This document shows positions 22,167 to 30,904 of a stretch of 50,946 nucleotides of DNA, piece by piece. Position 1 is the stretch's first letter; each line of letters starts with the position of its first letter. The stretch covers positions 1-50,946 of IMG/VR virus record IMGVR_UViG_3300008954_000074. One strand, given 5' to 3'. Source of the DNA: a virus. Both the position numbers and the translations under genes were made by a program. The notes beneath the pieces are model-generated. The model searched no databases, had not been told where the DNA came from, and was given only the letters and a program-made list of their open reading frames with translations.

Positions 22167-22577
22167 TTATAAAGTTTGGAGGTATGCAATTAGGGCTGTT
22201 ATTTCTGCATCAGGAATCTTTATAAATTTCTTTATAGGATCTGGGTGAATTGGAAGTATGTGTGTTGCCATCTCTGTTGACGGCTTGACTGATTGTGGAT
22301 CTGTTAGCCACTTTCTCAGATTGTCAGGCGTGTTTGGCAGTGTTCCTGCAATTGTCTTTCTATGAGAGAACCCAATTAAATGCGGTGCATTATGCATGCC
22401 TGCAGTATGACATGTTGAACAATTTACTGTTCCGTCGCCATAAAAAATTGCCTTTCCTCTTTCAGATAAAGTTATACCGGATATAGTGTCAATATTTGCT
22501 GAAGTTTTTGCTTCCACCTCTGGGATTGCAGGCATGCAAGATGCTATTAAAAATAAGATTATTAGTCTGGTTGTCAA
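22167..22577 (-). CDS. c-type cytochrome lipoprotein
   Basis: 136 residues from a TTG start eight bases after AAAGG. IASC at 11-14 is a lipobox. CSTCHT (53-58) is the CxxCH haem-binding site; Met103 in KPSTEMATH is the probable second axial ligand. The segment HRKTIAGTLPNTPDNLRKWL and the end ITALIAYLQTL closely resemble the cytochrome c domain of caa3-type oxidase subunit II. The product would be an outer-leaflet or periplasmic haem protein needing host Ccm machinery. Such a gene is very unusual for a phage. Confidence 0.85.
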   Translation of the reverse strand: MTTRLIILFLIASCMPAIPEVEAKTSANIDTISGITLSERGKAIFYGDGTVNCSTCHTAGMHNAPHLIGFSHRKTIAGTLPNTPDNLRKWLTDPQSVKPSTEMATHILPIHPDPIKKFIKIPDAEITALIAYLQTL

Positions 22578-22614
22578 TTGAAAAACCTTTCTGGCTGAAG
22601 TTTTCTTTTAATTA

Positions 22615-23187
22615 TTAAGATTTATTATAGTCTTGTATGACACTTTTCAAAATATCGTAAAACTTTATGGCGCCCTTTGCGCAATTCTCTTTCCATTGAT
22701 TAGCTGCATTTTCATCTGCGCCATCTGTGATATATTTGTATGATACGAAATCGACGCTAGATAGATGGCATGATTTTGCTATGGCATATGCTTCCATGTC
22801 TACTACGTCGCATTCTAGTTTATCTGACGCAGCCACGAAGTTATCTCCGGTTCCACACACCATATTCATATTACCACTCGAGGAAAACTCTATGACTCTG
22901 GGTATGTCTTCTTCGAAAGGTGTAATGCCGTAGCCAAATCCAAGTGCATCAATATGCATGTCTCTTTGAATAAATTTATTACAATCAACTAATGTATGTG
23001 GTTTGATACTGTGACTTCCGGCGGTGCCAAAGTTGATGATGAGTTTAGGCTTGTATTGCTCAATGGCCTTTGCAGTGGTGAGAGCAGCATTAACCTTACC
23101 TACTCCGCTATAAATCACTGGAAGAACATCATCAAAAAGATCTTGTGTTTCATCTCTTAGAGCGCTGATCATTATGATATCAGTCAT
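22615..23187 (-). CDS. MTA/SAH nucleosidase-like enzyme
   Basis: 190 residues. GVGKVNAAL (29-37), INFGTAGS (51-58), CGTGDNFV (111-118) and DVVDMEAYAIA (127-137) are the purine nucleosidase signatures, with TDGADENAANQW near the end. It would split methylthioadenosine or S-adenosylhomocysteine to adenine plus a thioribose. It overlaps the APRT gene by eight bases, so product adenine can pass straight to that enzyme. Somewhat shorter than the usual 230 residues. Confidence 0.88.
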   Translation of the reverse strand: MTDIIMISALRDETQDLFDDVLPVIYSGVGKVNAALTTAKAIEQYKPKLIINFGTAGSHSIKPHTLVDCNKFIQRDMHIDALGFGYGITPFEEDIPRVIEFSSSGNMNMVCGTGDNFVAASDKLECDVVDMEAYAIAKSCHLSSVDFVSYKYITDGADENAANQWKENCAKGAIKFYDILKSVIQDYNKS

Positions 23188-23674
23188 ACGTTACTACACA
23201 TTTCGTGTCAAGGCTTCTATCATGAATAAACCTCAAGTCAATAAAGCAAAGTGAATCAACAACGTCATACCCGCAATCCTTTGCAAGTTGTTCTGCAGCA
23301 GTCAGGGTTCCGCCAGTAGCAACTACATCATCAACAATTACGACGCGACCGGAGCCGGCTTGCATTTCTAAGCTATCTGTGCCATACTCCAATGAATACT
23401 CAACTGACTTTACGGGCGGCGGAAGTTTTCCGGGCTTTCTTGCTAATATTACTCCCTTGCCAAGCTTGTATGCCAATGCTGACGCAAAGATATATCCTCG
23501 TGATTCAATACCTACGAAAGCATCGATGGTGTCAATATCAACGAGCTGCTCGGCCATTGCATCAATTAGCTCAGGAAACTTATCTGTCCCCAGTATTGAT
23601 GTGATATCTTTAAATCCTACGCCGGGCTTGGGCCAATCATTAACTTCTCTAATTAAGCTTTTGAAATTTATCAT
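23180..23674 (-). CDS. apt: Adenine phosphoribosyltransferase
   Basis: 164 residues. The PRPP loop VVIVDDVVATGGTL (111-124) and FVGIESRGYIFASALAY near 53-69 are typical of APRT, and the opening (VNDWPKPGVGFKDIT) matches the family. It converts adenine and PRPP to AMP in the cytoplasm. It is first in a unit with the nucleosidase, cytochrome and SspB-like genes. A TATAAT box lies upstream at 23698 but without the class A -35 block. Confidence 0.93.
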   Translation of the reverse strand: MINFKSLIREVNDWPKPGVGFKDITSILGTDKFPELIDAMAEQLVDIDTIDAFVGIESRGYIFASALAYKLGKGVILARKPGKLPPPVKSVEYSLEYGTDSLEMQAGSGRVVIVDDVVATGGTLTAAEQLAKDCGYDVVDSLCFIDLRFIHDRSLDTKCVVTYD

Positions 23675-23729
23675 ATATCTTCCTTGTTTTACAGAAGATT
23701 ATAACACAAATAGATGATTTGATTACCGA

Positions 23730-23894
23730 TTAATAATAATCGTTACCGTCGTCGAAGTGCAGTGCATAGTGATCATCTACTGTGTCATCGACCTGCTTTT
23801 GCACAATCTCTTTGATGATTACGGGTAGGATCTCTTGGACCTTCTTTGTGACCTCTGCGATTATTGCCTGCCTTAGTTTTTCATCTATTTTCAT
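23730..23894 (-). CDS. Tag-like small protein, 54 aa
   Basis: ATG at 23894, overlapping the end of the 488-aa gene in another frame. KLRQAIIAEVTKKVQEILP is close to the helical tag, and the remainder is an acidic tail. It may be little more than the tag itself. Confidence 0.55.
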   Translation of the reverse strand: MKIDEKLRQAIIAEVTKKVQEILPVIIKEIVQKQVDDTVDDHYALHFDDGNDYY

Positions 23895-25347
23895 TTTGGA
23901 TTCTTTTCATTTCTCTGAGTATTATTTGGTTTAGCTGGGCTGGTGTAACTTGGCGGGATTCACTAACAGCAGAAGAAGCGGGTGTAATTTTTATGTCAGG
24001 ATTTCCCGGGGTCGATATAGTTGTTTTGTTTTTACCTCTGAGATCTTTGGCATTCTGTATGAGGTCGGCCCATGTAATATTTATTGTGACTGTTTTAAAC
24101 AAATCAGAACCGGTTATTTCAATAGAGTCTGGTTTACCAACGATTTTTTTAAAGCTTATATTGCTTATATTAGATCCGAATACTGTGGCCTTGTAAGGCT
24201 TTCCGTCTAGAATTAATCGATCTTCAGTAACTTTCATTTTCATACCCTCAATATCAAACTCTTTATTCATGAGATTGCCTTGCGGATATTTTAATTTCTT
24301 CTTTGCTGCGGGCTCTTTAGCTATCTCTTTTTCTTTTTTAACAACTTCGGGTTCTTCTTCTTTTTTAGTCTTAGCATCTGATACAGTTCCGAAATACGGC
24401 ATCTTAAGCTCAGATGCCAATATATCTGATTCTTTCTTTGCTAGATCATCGACCTTTTCCCATGAGCCTAGCTTATCATATATTCTTTCAGATAAGTCTA
24501 GAGCCCGCATTTGAATTTCTCGAGGAAGAGATTTATTAAAAATTAGTTTTAGTGCTGCATCCAGACGAGCTGACGCTCCCGAAATGGGATCATCAGATAA
24601 CTGCATAAAGCTATAGCCCATATTGATCGGCTTGTAGATTTCTTTGTCATATTGTTTTGATATGATTTTTTTAACTGCATCTCTAAACAGCGACTTTGTA
24701 TCATCGTTTTCAGCGAAGCTCTTTATATATTTTTTAACCTTCGGGTCAATTCCCGTGGTATTATTTTTAATATAGTATCGAAGTGATCCTCGAGGAAACG
24801 TGTTATCAATCTTTTGATCTTTACCGCCTATTCCGTCTTTTTTGGCCTTCTTCTTACCTCTAATTGTTGGGTCTTGCATCGGCTCTTGATCTGTAAAGTC
24901 TAGCTTAGATTTCTTCTCATGCTTCTTCTCAGCTTCAGTTACCCGCTGGCAAATTAAATCTGCACCGCCGAGTGTCTTTCGAAGAATCTCCCAGGAATCT
25001 TGCCCTTTGAGCTTTCCTCTTTTCCAGATGTATTTATCTTTTTCTAGTGTTCTTTGTCTTTGGCCGGCGGTTATCTTCTTCCACTTATTGCGAAACTTTC
25101 TTTTTGCGAGCTTAGAAAATCCCGTTACTTTAAACTTTATACCCTCGGGATCATCGCATGGATCTCCGACAATTGTATATTCAAACGGATCACCTTTCAT
25201 CTTGTCACGAAATGGGCCGCGATCGGCAGACATAATGCGGGAATCTTCAGATTTTAGCTTTCGTTTTTTTGATACAGATTTCTCATCTTGTTCTGACAGC
25301 AATTGTTTAATTTCATTTTGAACTATGTTTCGAAGTGTTGTATTCAT
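23881..25347 (-). CDS. 488-aa protein with helical tags at both ends
   Basis: The N-terminus TLRNIVQNEIKQLLSE and the C-terminus QLNQIILREMKRIQNE both carry the tag, with the body between. The first 250 residues are lysine-rich (KFRNKWKKITAGQRQR), followed by a helical region, a KKKLKYPQGN linker and a beta-rich C-terminal domain (KMKVTEDRLILDGKPYKATV). It sits in the probable structural block. No family recognised. Confidence 0.6.
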   Translation of the reverse strand: MNTTLRNIVQNEIKQLLSEQDEKSVSKKRKLKSEDSRIMSADRGPFRDKMKGDPFEYTIVGDPCDDPEGIKFKVTGFSKLAKRKFRNKWKKITAGQRQRTLEKDKYIWKRGKLKGQDSWEILRKTLGGADLICQRVTEAEKKHEKKSKLDFTDQEPMQDPTIRGKKKAKKDGIGGKDQKIDNTFPRGSLRYYIKNNTTGIDPKVKKYIKSFAENDDTKSLFRDAVKKIISKQYDKEIYKPINMGYSFMQLSDDPISGASARLDAALKLIFNKSLPREIQMRALDLSERIYDKLGSWEKVDDLAKKESDILASELKMPYFGTVSDAKTKKEEEPEVVKKEKEIAKEPAAKKKLKYPQGNLMNKEFDIEGMKMKVTEDRLILDGKPYKATVFGSNISNISFKKIVGKPDSIEITGSDLFKTVTINITWADLIQNAKDLRGKNKTTISTPGNPDIKITPASSAVSESRQVTPAQLNQIILREMKRIQNENR

Positions 25348-25358
25348 TTACTTGCCTG

Positions 25359-26285
25359 CTAGCTTAAGGCTTTTTTAAATTCTTTTGCTCCGGCGCCAAT
25401 TCTTTTCTCGAGCTTCGCTTTCATGTTATCTCTATTGTCTTTATTAGTTCGCTGGAGAATTCCTTTATAGCCTTTAAGAAGTCGATTATAGTGATTTATA
25501 AGCTTGATTCCGCGGGCTTCAGCAACATCTAGAAGTGTCGCATGGAGCTCAGATATTCTTCCTTCTTTTTTTGACTTTTTCGGAAGTGTTGACAAAACAT
25601 GCATTGCCATGTCTTTGTTTTTTATTTTATTGTTTAAAAACAAATAATTGATTCCATCAAGAACTGCTTTTTTGATTCCTTCTTTATTGAGATAGTCTAC
25701 GTGACTTTGTTTACTATTTCTTTTAATTGGGCCTTTGCTGATATCATAGCCTCGTGCATTCACGCTAGATTCTGCTTCGCTATCTTTACCCCCGACAGAC
25801 ATTTCTTTTTCTTCTGGTTCAGGTTTAGATTTTTTCTTTTTGGGCTTGCCTCTTGACATTCCCATTACTGCTCGTAAATCTATTAAGCGCTTCAAATCAT
25901 CTGCGATCGGCCCGAATTCCTCTTCTGCGAAATCTCCAGCAGCTTCATTCTCAATTTCAAGAATAAACTCATTAATAGCTTCTGACATTTTTATCATTGT
26001 CTTTGGGCCGGCCAAACCGTCGGGCTTTACTCCTAATTGACTTTGCGCTTTTCTAAGCTCTCTATCTGTATTTCTTCCAAAGATTCCATCAACATTGAGC
26101 ACGTCTTTTAAATCTTTTTCTAGATTATCTAGATCTATGTCTTCGTCATTATCAACATCGACAATAAAATTAATTGCAGACTGTAAAGTTTTGACATCGT
26201 CATGTGTAGGATTATATTTTGCCTCACTAAGGAGCTGGATCTCTTCGTTAATAATCTTTCTTAAGATCTTGCCTGACATTTTCAT
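25359..26285 (-). CDS. Tagged peptidoglycan-binding-domain protein, 308 aa
   Basis: The tag ILRKIINEEIQLLSEA is at 7-22. Residues 23-110 look like a PG_binding_1 domain (DVKTLQSAINF, VDGIFGRNTDRELRKAQ, PDGLAGPKTM). A basic, helical C-terminal half follows (KPKKKKSKPEP). It probably belongs to the virion and touches peptidoglycan during entry. Paralogous in layout to the protein at 27765. Confidence 0.65.
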   Translation of the reverse strand: MKMSGKILRKIINEEIQLLSEAKYNPTHDDVKTLQSAINFIVDVDNDEDIDLDNLEKDLKDVLNVDGIFGRNTDRELRKAQSQLGVKPDGLAGPKTMIKMSEAINEFILEIENEAAGDFAEEEFGPIADDLKRLIDLRAVMGMSRGKPKKKKSKPEPEEKEMSVGGKDSEAESSVNARGYDISKGPIKRNSKQSHVDYLNKEGIKKAVLDGINYLFLNNKIKNKDMAMHVLSTLPKKSKKEGRISELHATLLDVAEARGIKLINHYNRLLKGYKGILQRTNKDNRDNMKAKLEKRIGAGAKEFKKALS

Positions 26286-26296
26286 TTGATTTTTCC

Positions 26297-26704
26297 TTAT
26301 TCCTTGTGGCTAAGTTTTTCTTTGAGCGCTACAAGGCGACTCATGCACCATGACCAGCCAGCCTTGACCCAGCTAACCTTCTTATTCCATGACCAGCGAA
26401 CTGCTCCGCAACCTGCGTCGCAAACGTCTGATGCTGATTCGACAACCTGATCCCATGCAAGGTCAAGGATATCCAATACAAGCTTGAGGGGTGCTGATGC
26501 TGCTCTGAGGAGCGGATGTTTGTCTCTGCGTGCTAGCAGCCATGCAAGTGCAATTCCGACCAACAGGCCTTCAAGACGAGGTGCATCAACGTGAAGAACC
26601 ATCAATAGATCCCAGGCTCCTGCTAGTAATGCGAGGCCTAGTGACCAAGCTGCGATTGCGACGAGGGATACTAGGCCCCATAATGATTGTAGTAGCTCTA
26701 ACAT
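26297..26704 (-). CDS. Membrane protein, 135 aa
   Basis: Two or three hydrophobic segments fill the first 60 residues (LVSLVAIAAWSLGLALLAG, LEGLLVGIALAWLLA), then an amphipathic, tryptophan-rich tail (RWSWNKKVSWVKAGWSWC). The ribosome site ggggg is close to the ATG. Its place among lysis-type genes would suit a holin, but that is only positional. Confidence 0.6.
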   Translation of the reverse strand: MLELLQSLWGLVSLVAIAAWSLGLALLAGAWDLLMVLHVDAPRLEGLLVGIALAWLLARRDKHPLLRAASAPLKLVLDILDLAWDQVVESASDVCDAGCGAVRWSWNKKVSWVKAGWSWCMSRLVALKEKLSHKE

Positions 26705-26718
26705 GATTTAGCCCCCTT

Positions 26719-26730
26719 GACAATATTGTC
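26719..26730. promoter_or_regulatory. Perfect 12-bp palindrome
   Basis: GACAATATTGTC lies in the short gap upstream of the membrane-protein gene, just downstream of an A/T-rich -10-like stretch. It could be an operator or the start of a leader hairpin. Confidence 0.3.
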
Positions 26731-26753
26731 TATAATATATATCGCTTTGACTA

Positions 26754-27179
26754 TTAAATGTTAATGCTATTTAAGTCTATTACAGATCCTTCTCCGAGAT
26801 CGTGAAGACTAAACCACCCTTTGGGTGCTTCAAGCACATACATGGCCGGGCCTTGTGATAGCATCTTCTTCTCAGACAGCGGGTTTCCTGTCTCAATATT
26901 CAGTATCTTGCCATGGATGTCAGCAAATGCTACGTCGAGAGGAATGTGTGTGTCCCGCATCCAAAATGATTGCTGGTCTGCCCATGGGAATACGAAGAGC
27001 ATACCCGTGTCTTGCGGAAGATCAGTTCGATGCATGAGGCCTTGCATTCTTGCTGCGTCAGTATTTGCAATCTCGCAATCAATCTTATGACCTTCGACAG
27101 TGATAATTTGATGTGAAAGTAATGCGGGCTGAGCATGCTCTTTAATTATCTTTTTCAAGCTACCCAGAGTGATTTTCAT
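26754..27179 (-). CDS. DUF192 family protein with helical tag
   Basis: The ATG at 27179 forms an ATGA overlap with the upstream stop, which settles the start. The tag-like SLKKIIKEHAQP comes first. ARMQGLMHRTDL, LFVFPWADQQSFWMRDTHIP and LDVAFADIHGKI are the DUF192 signature. That family is small, beta-rich and often exported; function unproven. Tag plus DUF192 suggests a virion-linked copy. Confidence 0.85.
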   Translation of the reverse strand: MKITLGSLKKIIKEHAQPALLSHQIITVEGHKIDCEIANTDAARMQGLMHRTDLPQDTGMLFVFPWADQQSFWMRDTHIPLDVAFADIHGKILNIETGNPLSEKKMLSQGPAMYVLEAPKGWFSLHDLGEGSVIDLNSINI

Positions 27180-27466
27180 TCTATGACACCCATTCGTTTC
27201 ATTGTTGCCCAAATTGCATTCATCTCATCATCCCAGTCATCATACCATTGCCAACCTGAGTCTTCTTCGCCGATATCTCTGGCAACTCTCTCTATGTCTT
27301 CCAGGAGGTTTCGAGTTCGAAGTGAATGATTGTCATCCTCGTAAATCTTTGCCCAGTCAAGCGTCGCTTTATACCAATGCCGAAGCTTAAGAAGCGCTTT
27401 TTTTCTTTCGTCATCATAAAGCGGCCACGTATCCATTGATATCATGGATGCTAACGCTGCGATCAT
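27176..27466 (-). CDS. RNL-family protein, member 4
   Basis: 96 residues with SLRTRNLLEDIERVARDI, Trp-rich DSGWQWYDDWDDE and a C-terminal MKRMGVIE in place of RLGI. It is 13 kb from the other three members and coupled by ATGA on both sides. Confidence 0.6.
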   Translation of the reverse strand: MIAALASMISMDTWPLYDDERKKALLKLRHWYKATLDWAKIYEDDNHSLRTRNLLEDIERVARDIGEEDSGWQWYDDWDDEMNAIWATMKRMGVIE

Positions 27467-27756
27467 ATATTGTCTTCTGAATCAAATAGTTCGTGCCTAA
27501 AATTTGATCTTACTTTAATAAAGTTCTTAAACCTTATGTTCTTTCTAACTCCCACATATGCACCTTCGGGTTTAACTAACTCACCGGTGATGTTGATATC
27601 TGAAAAATCGATTGATGTTTTCTTTCGATATGAAATTTTATCTTCTTCTCTTTTGACATCGGAGGCTTTTGCATCAGAGATCGTGCTAAAAAATAAGATA
27701 GTTAGCAAAGCTGCAATCAAGTATATGAATGAATTTTTCCTAATAGTGTTTTTCAT
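27463..27756 (-). CDS. Secreted protein resembling myxobacterial motility-associated domains
   Basis: 97 residues. A clear signal peptide (FIYLIAALLTILFFSTISDA) is followed by IDFSDINITGELVKPEGAYV and RKNIRFKNFIKVRSNFRHEL. The last two stretches are reminiscent of short periplasmic proteins linked to adventurous gliding in myxobacteria; I recall this from pattern alone. If right, the gene was taken from the host lineage. Confidence 0.5.
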   Translation of the reverse strand: MKNTIRKNSFIYLIAALLTILFFSTISDAKASDVKREEDKISYRKKTSIDFSDINITGELVKPEGAYVGVRKNIRFKNFIKVRSNFRHELFDSEDNI

Positions 27757-27764
27757 AATATTGA

Positions 27765-28547
27765 TTACGGCATTTTGATCATAAGATCACCAGACATAAA
27801 CTTGTCTGACAATTGTGTTGGCTCTTCAATATCAAGGCTAGCGCCAGATCTGTCATGAATTTTAATTATCACTGGTTCGAGACCTTGCTTACCGCCAACT
27901 TTGACTTCGACTTCTTCGGGGCTGGATTTTACTATTTCTGCATCATCACCTTGACCCATTGCGCGGGCGACGGCCAAACGATCTTCTTCTGTGATACCTA
28001 CATCAACTTTGGTATCTCCGATTATCATACGTAAAGCATCAGCTACTGCAGCATCGCTTTCTTTATCGCCGGCAACTAAGTTAATTGTGGGCATTTCGAC
28101 CTCTGCAGGAGATAAATCTGCTACACCTTTGCGCCCAATAATCGGTCCATCTGTCAATAGAGCGCCCATAACATCTTCTGACGGCCACTCTTCAGCCTCA
28201 AGTGCAGATGCAAGTGCTGCGTAAGTTTCAGGACCTGCAACACCATCAACGGTAAGATTAGCATCTTTTTGAAATTGTGCAATAGCATTTGCAGTCTCTT
28301 TGCCGTAAATTCCGTCAGGCTTAGCTGAGTTTGGCTTTAATGTATTTAGCGTAGCTTGCAGTGTTACAACATCCTCGCGAGTTGGATTGCGTGCCTCAGT
28401 AAGAATCTTTTTAATTTGTGTTCTTATGATTCGTCGAACTTTTTGCTCAGCTAAGACTGTTTTGACCTCTTGGTTTTCAGATGGATCTTTAGCTTCGTTT
28501 AAAACTCCTGCCATCTTTAGCCAGCGATTATCATTATTATTACTCAT
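27765..28547 (-). CDS. Tagged peptidoglycan-binding-domain protein, 260 aa
   Basis: The chain opens RWLKMAGVLNEA, then the tag KVRRIIRTQIKKILTE at about 36-51, then a PG_binding_1 domain (DVVTLQATLNTL, PDGIYGKETANAIAQFQKDA, VDGVAGPETYAAL). The C-terminal half is acidic. Ribosome site aaaggag. Probably a virion protein engaging the cell wall. Confidence 0.7.
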   Translation of the reverse strand: MSNNNDNRWLKMAGVLNEAKDPSENQEVKTVLAEQKVRRIIRTQIKKILTEARNPTREDVVTLQATLNTLKPNSAKPDGIYGKETANAIAQFQKDANLTVDGVAGPETYAALASALEAEEWPSEDVMGALLTDGPIIGRKGVADLSPAEVEMPTINLVAGDKESDAAVADALRMIIGDTKVDVGITEEDRLAVARAMGQGDDAEIVKSSPEEVEVKVGGKQGLEPVIIKIHDRSGASLDIEEPTQLSDKFMSGDLMIKMP

Positions 28548-28606
28548 TTAAGATTGTACTCCTTTTGTCTTGTGACAATATTATATATTTCTTTATACTT
28601 TAATTG

Positions 28607-30862
28607 TTATTTTATCTTTGTTTCTTTTGGAATAACATCAATGATGATCGAAGCATTCTTGGGCATGCTCGGAATTCCTAGCATTGATGAATAGAGTTGT
28701 CGCTGTATAAGGTTAACATCTCGATCATTTCCTGCATTTGAGCCGGTTGATACATGGCAATCCATTTTAAAGCCGTCAGTAGTATAATGAACATCATCAG
28801 GCTGGATCACTATTTTATCATCAACAAACCCACCTTTGAAAAATGTTTCATAAAGCTTCTTTGCATCTCGATCAGAGCGTATTGAAATTTCATATGGCAA
28901 TGATCGAGTTCGATCAACATATCCCGCAGCAGCATGTGGGATATTTGTGCTTGCATTCTTATAATCAACACCCATCCTAAACATTTGGCCCACACCACCT
29001 TGTGTAGGATCAATTCTTCCTACACCATATGCTGACACAACTTCATTAATATATTGCTTAATAATATTGGTGCCTGGGACTTTAGATTCTGACATGCTTT
29101 TCTCGGGTTTTCTAAATTGTTCTGGTATTGTTGCTTCAAAAAGCTTTAAAAACTTTTCATCATCGCTTATTACACTTTTAAATTTATCAGCAACAGAAGT
29201 AATTTCATCTTTTAAGCTTTCATATGATTTTAGGCGACCTGTAGTATTACTATGTTTGTGTGCTAAATTCCAATTTTTTCCACCTTTTCTTATTTCAAAG
29301 TGAAGATGGGGACCTGTAGTGCAACCAGACATACCCATTAAACCAATTGCTTTTCCGGGCTCAACAAGGTCACCTACTTCCGGAAAAATTGAACCTTCAT
29401 GAAGGTGTGCAAAAAATAGTGTTAAATTTTGATCTCCAACCGAATAGATTGGTTTGATTTTTATATAATTTCCGGCTGCAGTGCCGGGTGGGCACTTATC
29501 TGTTTTTAAATTATAAGATTTTTTACCATCACGTATATCAGCAACAACTCCATATACAGAAGAATAAACTGTCGTTTTTCCAGATTCACCTAGAGGATCT
29601 GTTCTTATATCGATGCCTCGGTGCGTATTATTAATCTCTTTTGGCTTTCCGTCTTCGCCAACAATTGTAGTTATTCTTGAACCGTACGGTGACGCTATCT
29701 CCATTTTTTTAGCAGGAGGAACTACTTTGAAAACTTTTTTAATAAATTGATTTTTAAGAGAAAGAAGATTGTTAGCTGCCTCATTAATTGTAAATGTCTC
29801 GAGATCTTTGATTTGATCTTTGGCGCGTGTTTGCTTATCATCATTTGGATCTTCTGGATCGTTTACTTCAATATTTGATATATGTACTATTCTTATTTCA
29901 AAATAATCATTTGAAAAATTATTATCATCTTTGTCATCTTTTATATCGGGAGATGTATATCCAATAATTTCTCCTTGTCTTATATTCTCCCCCGGCTTGA
30001 TTTTGTTTGTTTTTTCGCCTAAGTGCATATAATCAGTAATGTATTGAGATATTGTTTTTTTATCTTTGCTTTGAACATTGCTAAGAATTTCTATGAAATT
30101 TCCTTTTTCTTTTTCATTTCCTATTTTAAGAACAAAACCAGAAAAGATTGCATGTACCGGTACTCCGTGACCTTCAATCTTATATATTTTTTTTGTATCA
30201 TCTGACAGGCTTGGGGCAGGCATTCCTAAGATTGGTTCGAATGGCTTCTTTTCATACCTTGACATTGCTAAAATTTCAAGCGATTTTTGTTTTTCAGCTG
30301 CGTGAGGTAGCCTATTATTAGAAAATTTTTTCACGCTCAATGAGTCAGATTCTTCTTCCTCATCTTCGTCTTCGCTAGATGAAACATCTGCTTTGATATT
30401 TTTAAGGAAGGTGCTTAATTGAGATTCTAGCTTTTTGCTTGCAGACTCTTCTTTTTCGCTTATAAGTGAACGTCCCTCATAAATCCGCTCAGGGCCCACA
30501 TTGTATGCAAAGGATTTAAGCATTGCACCTGCTCTTGCATTTGCCTCATCCTCGATATCACCGCCAACATCTTGGACAACTGCTTCAAGTTCGCCGTTTA
30601 CATTTTGCTTATGATGAACCAGCTCGTGTGCAATTGATCTAAGCACATCACCGAAGTGACGATTCTTGCCATTCACTGTGATATACTGACTGTTCGGATC
30701 GTATTGTGCAGTTGTCTTTAAACCAGCTTCATCTCGCCCATTAACAATATCAACGTCACAGGGCATGCATTGCAAATCTTTGCACGTGAAGACAATGAAG
30801 TCTTGGAGAAGACCAGTCCGATCTGTAATATGCTCGAGCTCATTATTTATTTTGATTTTCAT
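28607..30862 (-). CDS. Multidomain lysin: HExxH domain plus two M23 domains
   Basis: 751 residues from the ATG at 30862 (aagga upstream). About 70-95: RSIAHELVHHKQN, a zinc-protease HExxH site. About 235-330: a degenerate M23 domain (HGVPVHAIFSGFVLKIG, IRQGEIIGYTS) lacking the usual His/Asp set. About 390-550: a full M23 domain with HRGIDIRTD, FFAHLHEG and GPHLHFEIRKGG. A tag-like NIIKQYINEVV begins the C-terminal region. Probably a tail-associated peptidoglycan hydrolase. Class B promoter at 30883. Confidence 0.82.
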   Translation of the reverse strand: MKIKINNELEHITDRTGLLQDFIVFTCKDLQCMPCDVDIVNGRDEAGLKTTAQYDPNSQYITVNGKNRHFGDVLRSIAHELVHHKQNVNGELEAVVQDVGGDIEDEANARAGAMLKSFAYNVGPERIYEGRSLISEKEESASKKLESQLSTFLKNIKADVSSSEDEDEEEESDSLSVKKFSNNRLPHAAEKQKSLEILAMSRYEKKPFEPILGMPAPSLSDDTKKIYKIEGHGVPVHAIFSGFVLKIGNEKEKGNFIEILSNVQSKDKKTISQYITDYMHLGEKTNKIKPGENIRQGEIIGYTSPDIKDDKDDNNFSNDYFEIRIVHISNIEVNDPEDPNDDKQTRAKDQIKDLETFTINEAANNLLSLKNQFIKKVFKVVPPAKKMEIASPYGSRITTIVGEDGKPKEINNTHRGIDIRTDPLGESGKTTVYSSVYGVVADIRDGKKSYNLKTDKCPPGTAAGNYIKIKPIYSVGDQNLTLFFAHLHEGSIFPEVGDLVEPGKAIGLMGMSGCTTGPHLHFEIRKGGKNWNLAHKHSNTTGRLKSYESLKDEITSVADKFKSVISDDEKFLKLFEATIPEQFRKPEKSMSESKVPGTNIIKQYINEVVSAYGVGRIDPTQGGVGQMFRMGVDYKNASTNIPHAAAGYVDRTRSLPYEISIRSDRDAKKLYETFFKGGFVDDKIVIQPDDVHYTTDGFKMDCHVSTGSNAGNDRDVNLIQRQLYSSMLGIPSMPKNASIIIDVIPKETKIK

Positions 30863-30882
30863 GTATGACAATCCTTGCTAAG

Positions 30883-30890
30883 ATAAATAT
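30883..30890 (-). promoter_or_regulatory. Class B promoter candidate
   Basis: ATATTTAT on the minus strand, 20 bases before the lysin ATG. Confidence 0.5.
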
Positions 30891-30904
30891 TCGTATACAG
30901 GGAT

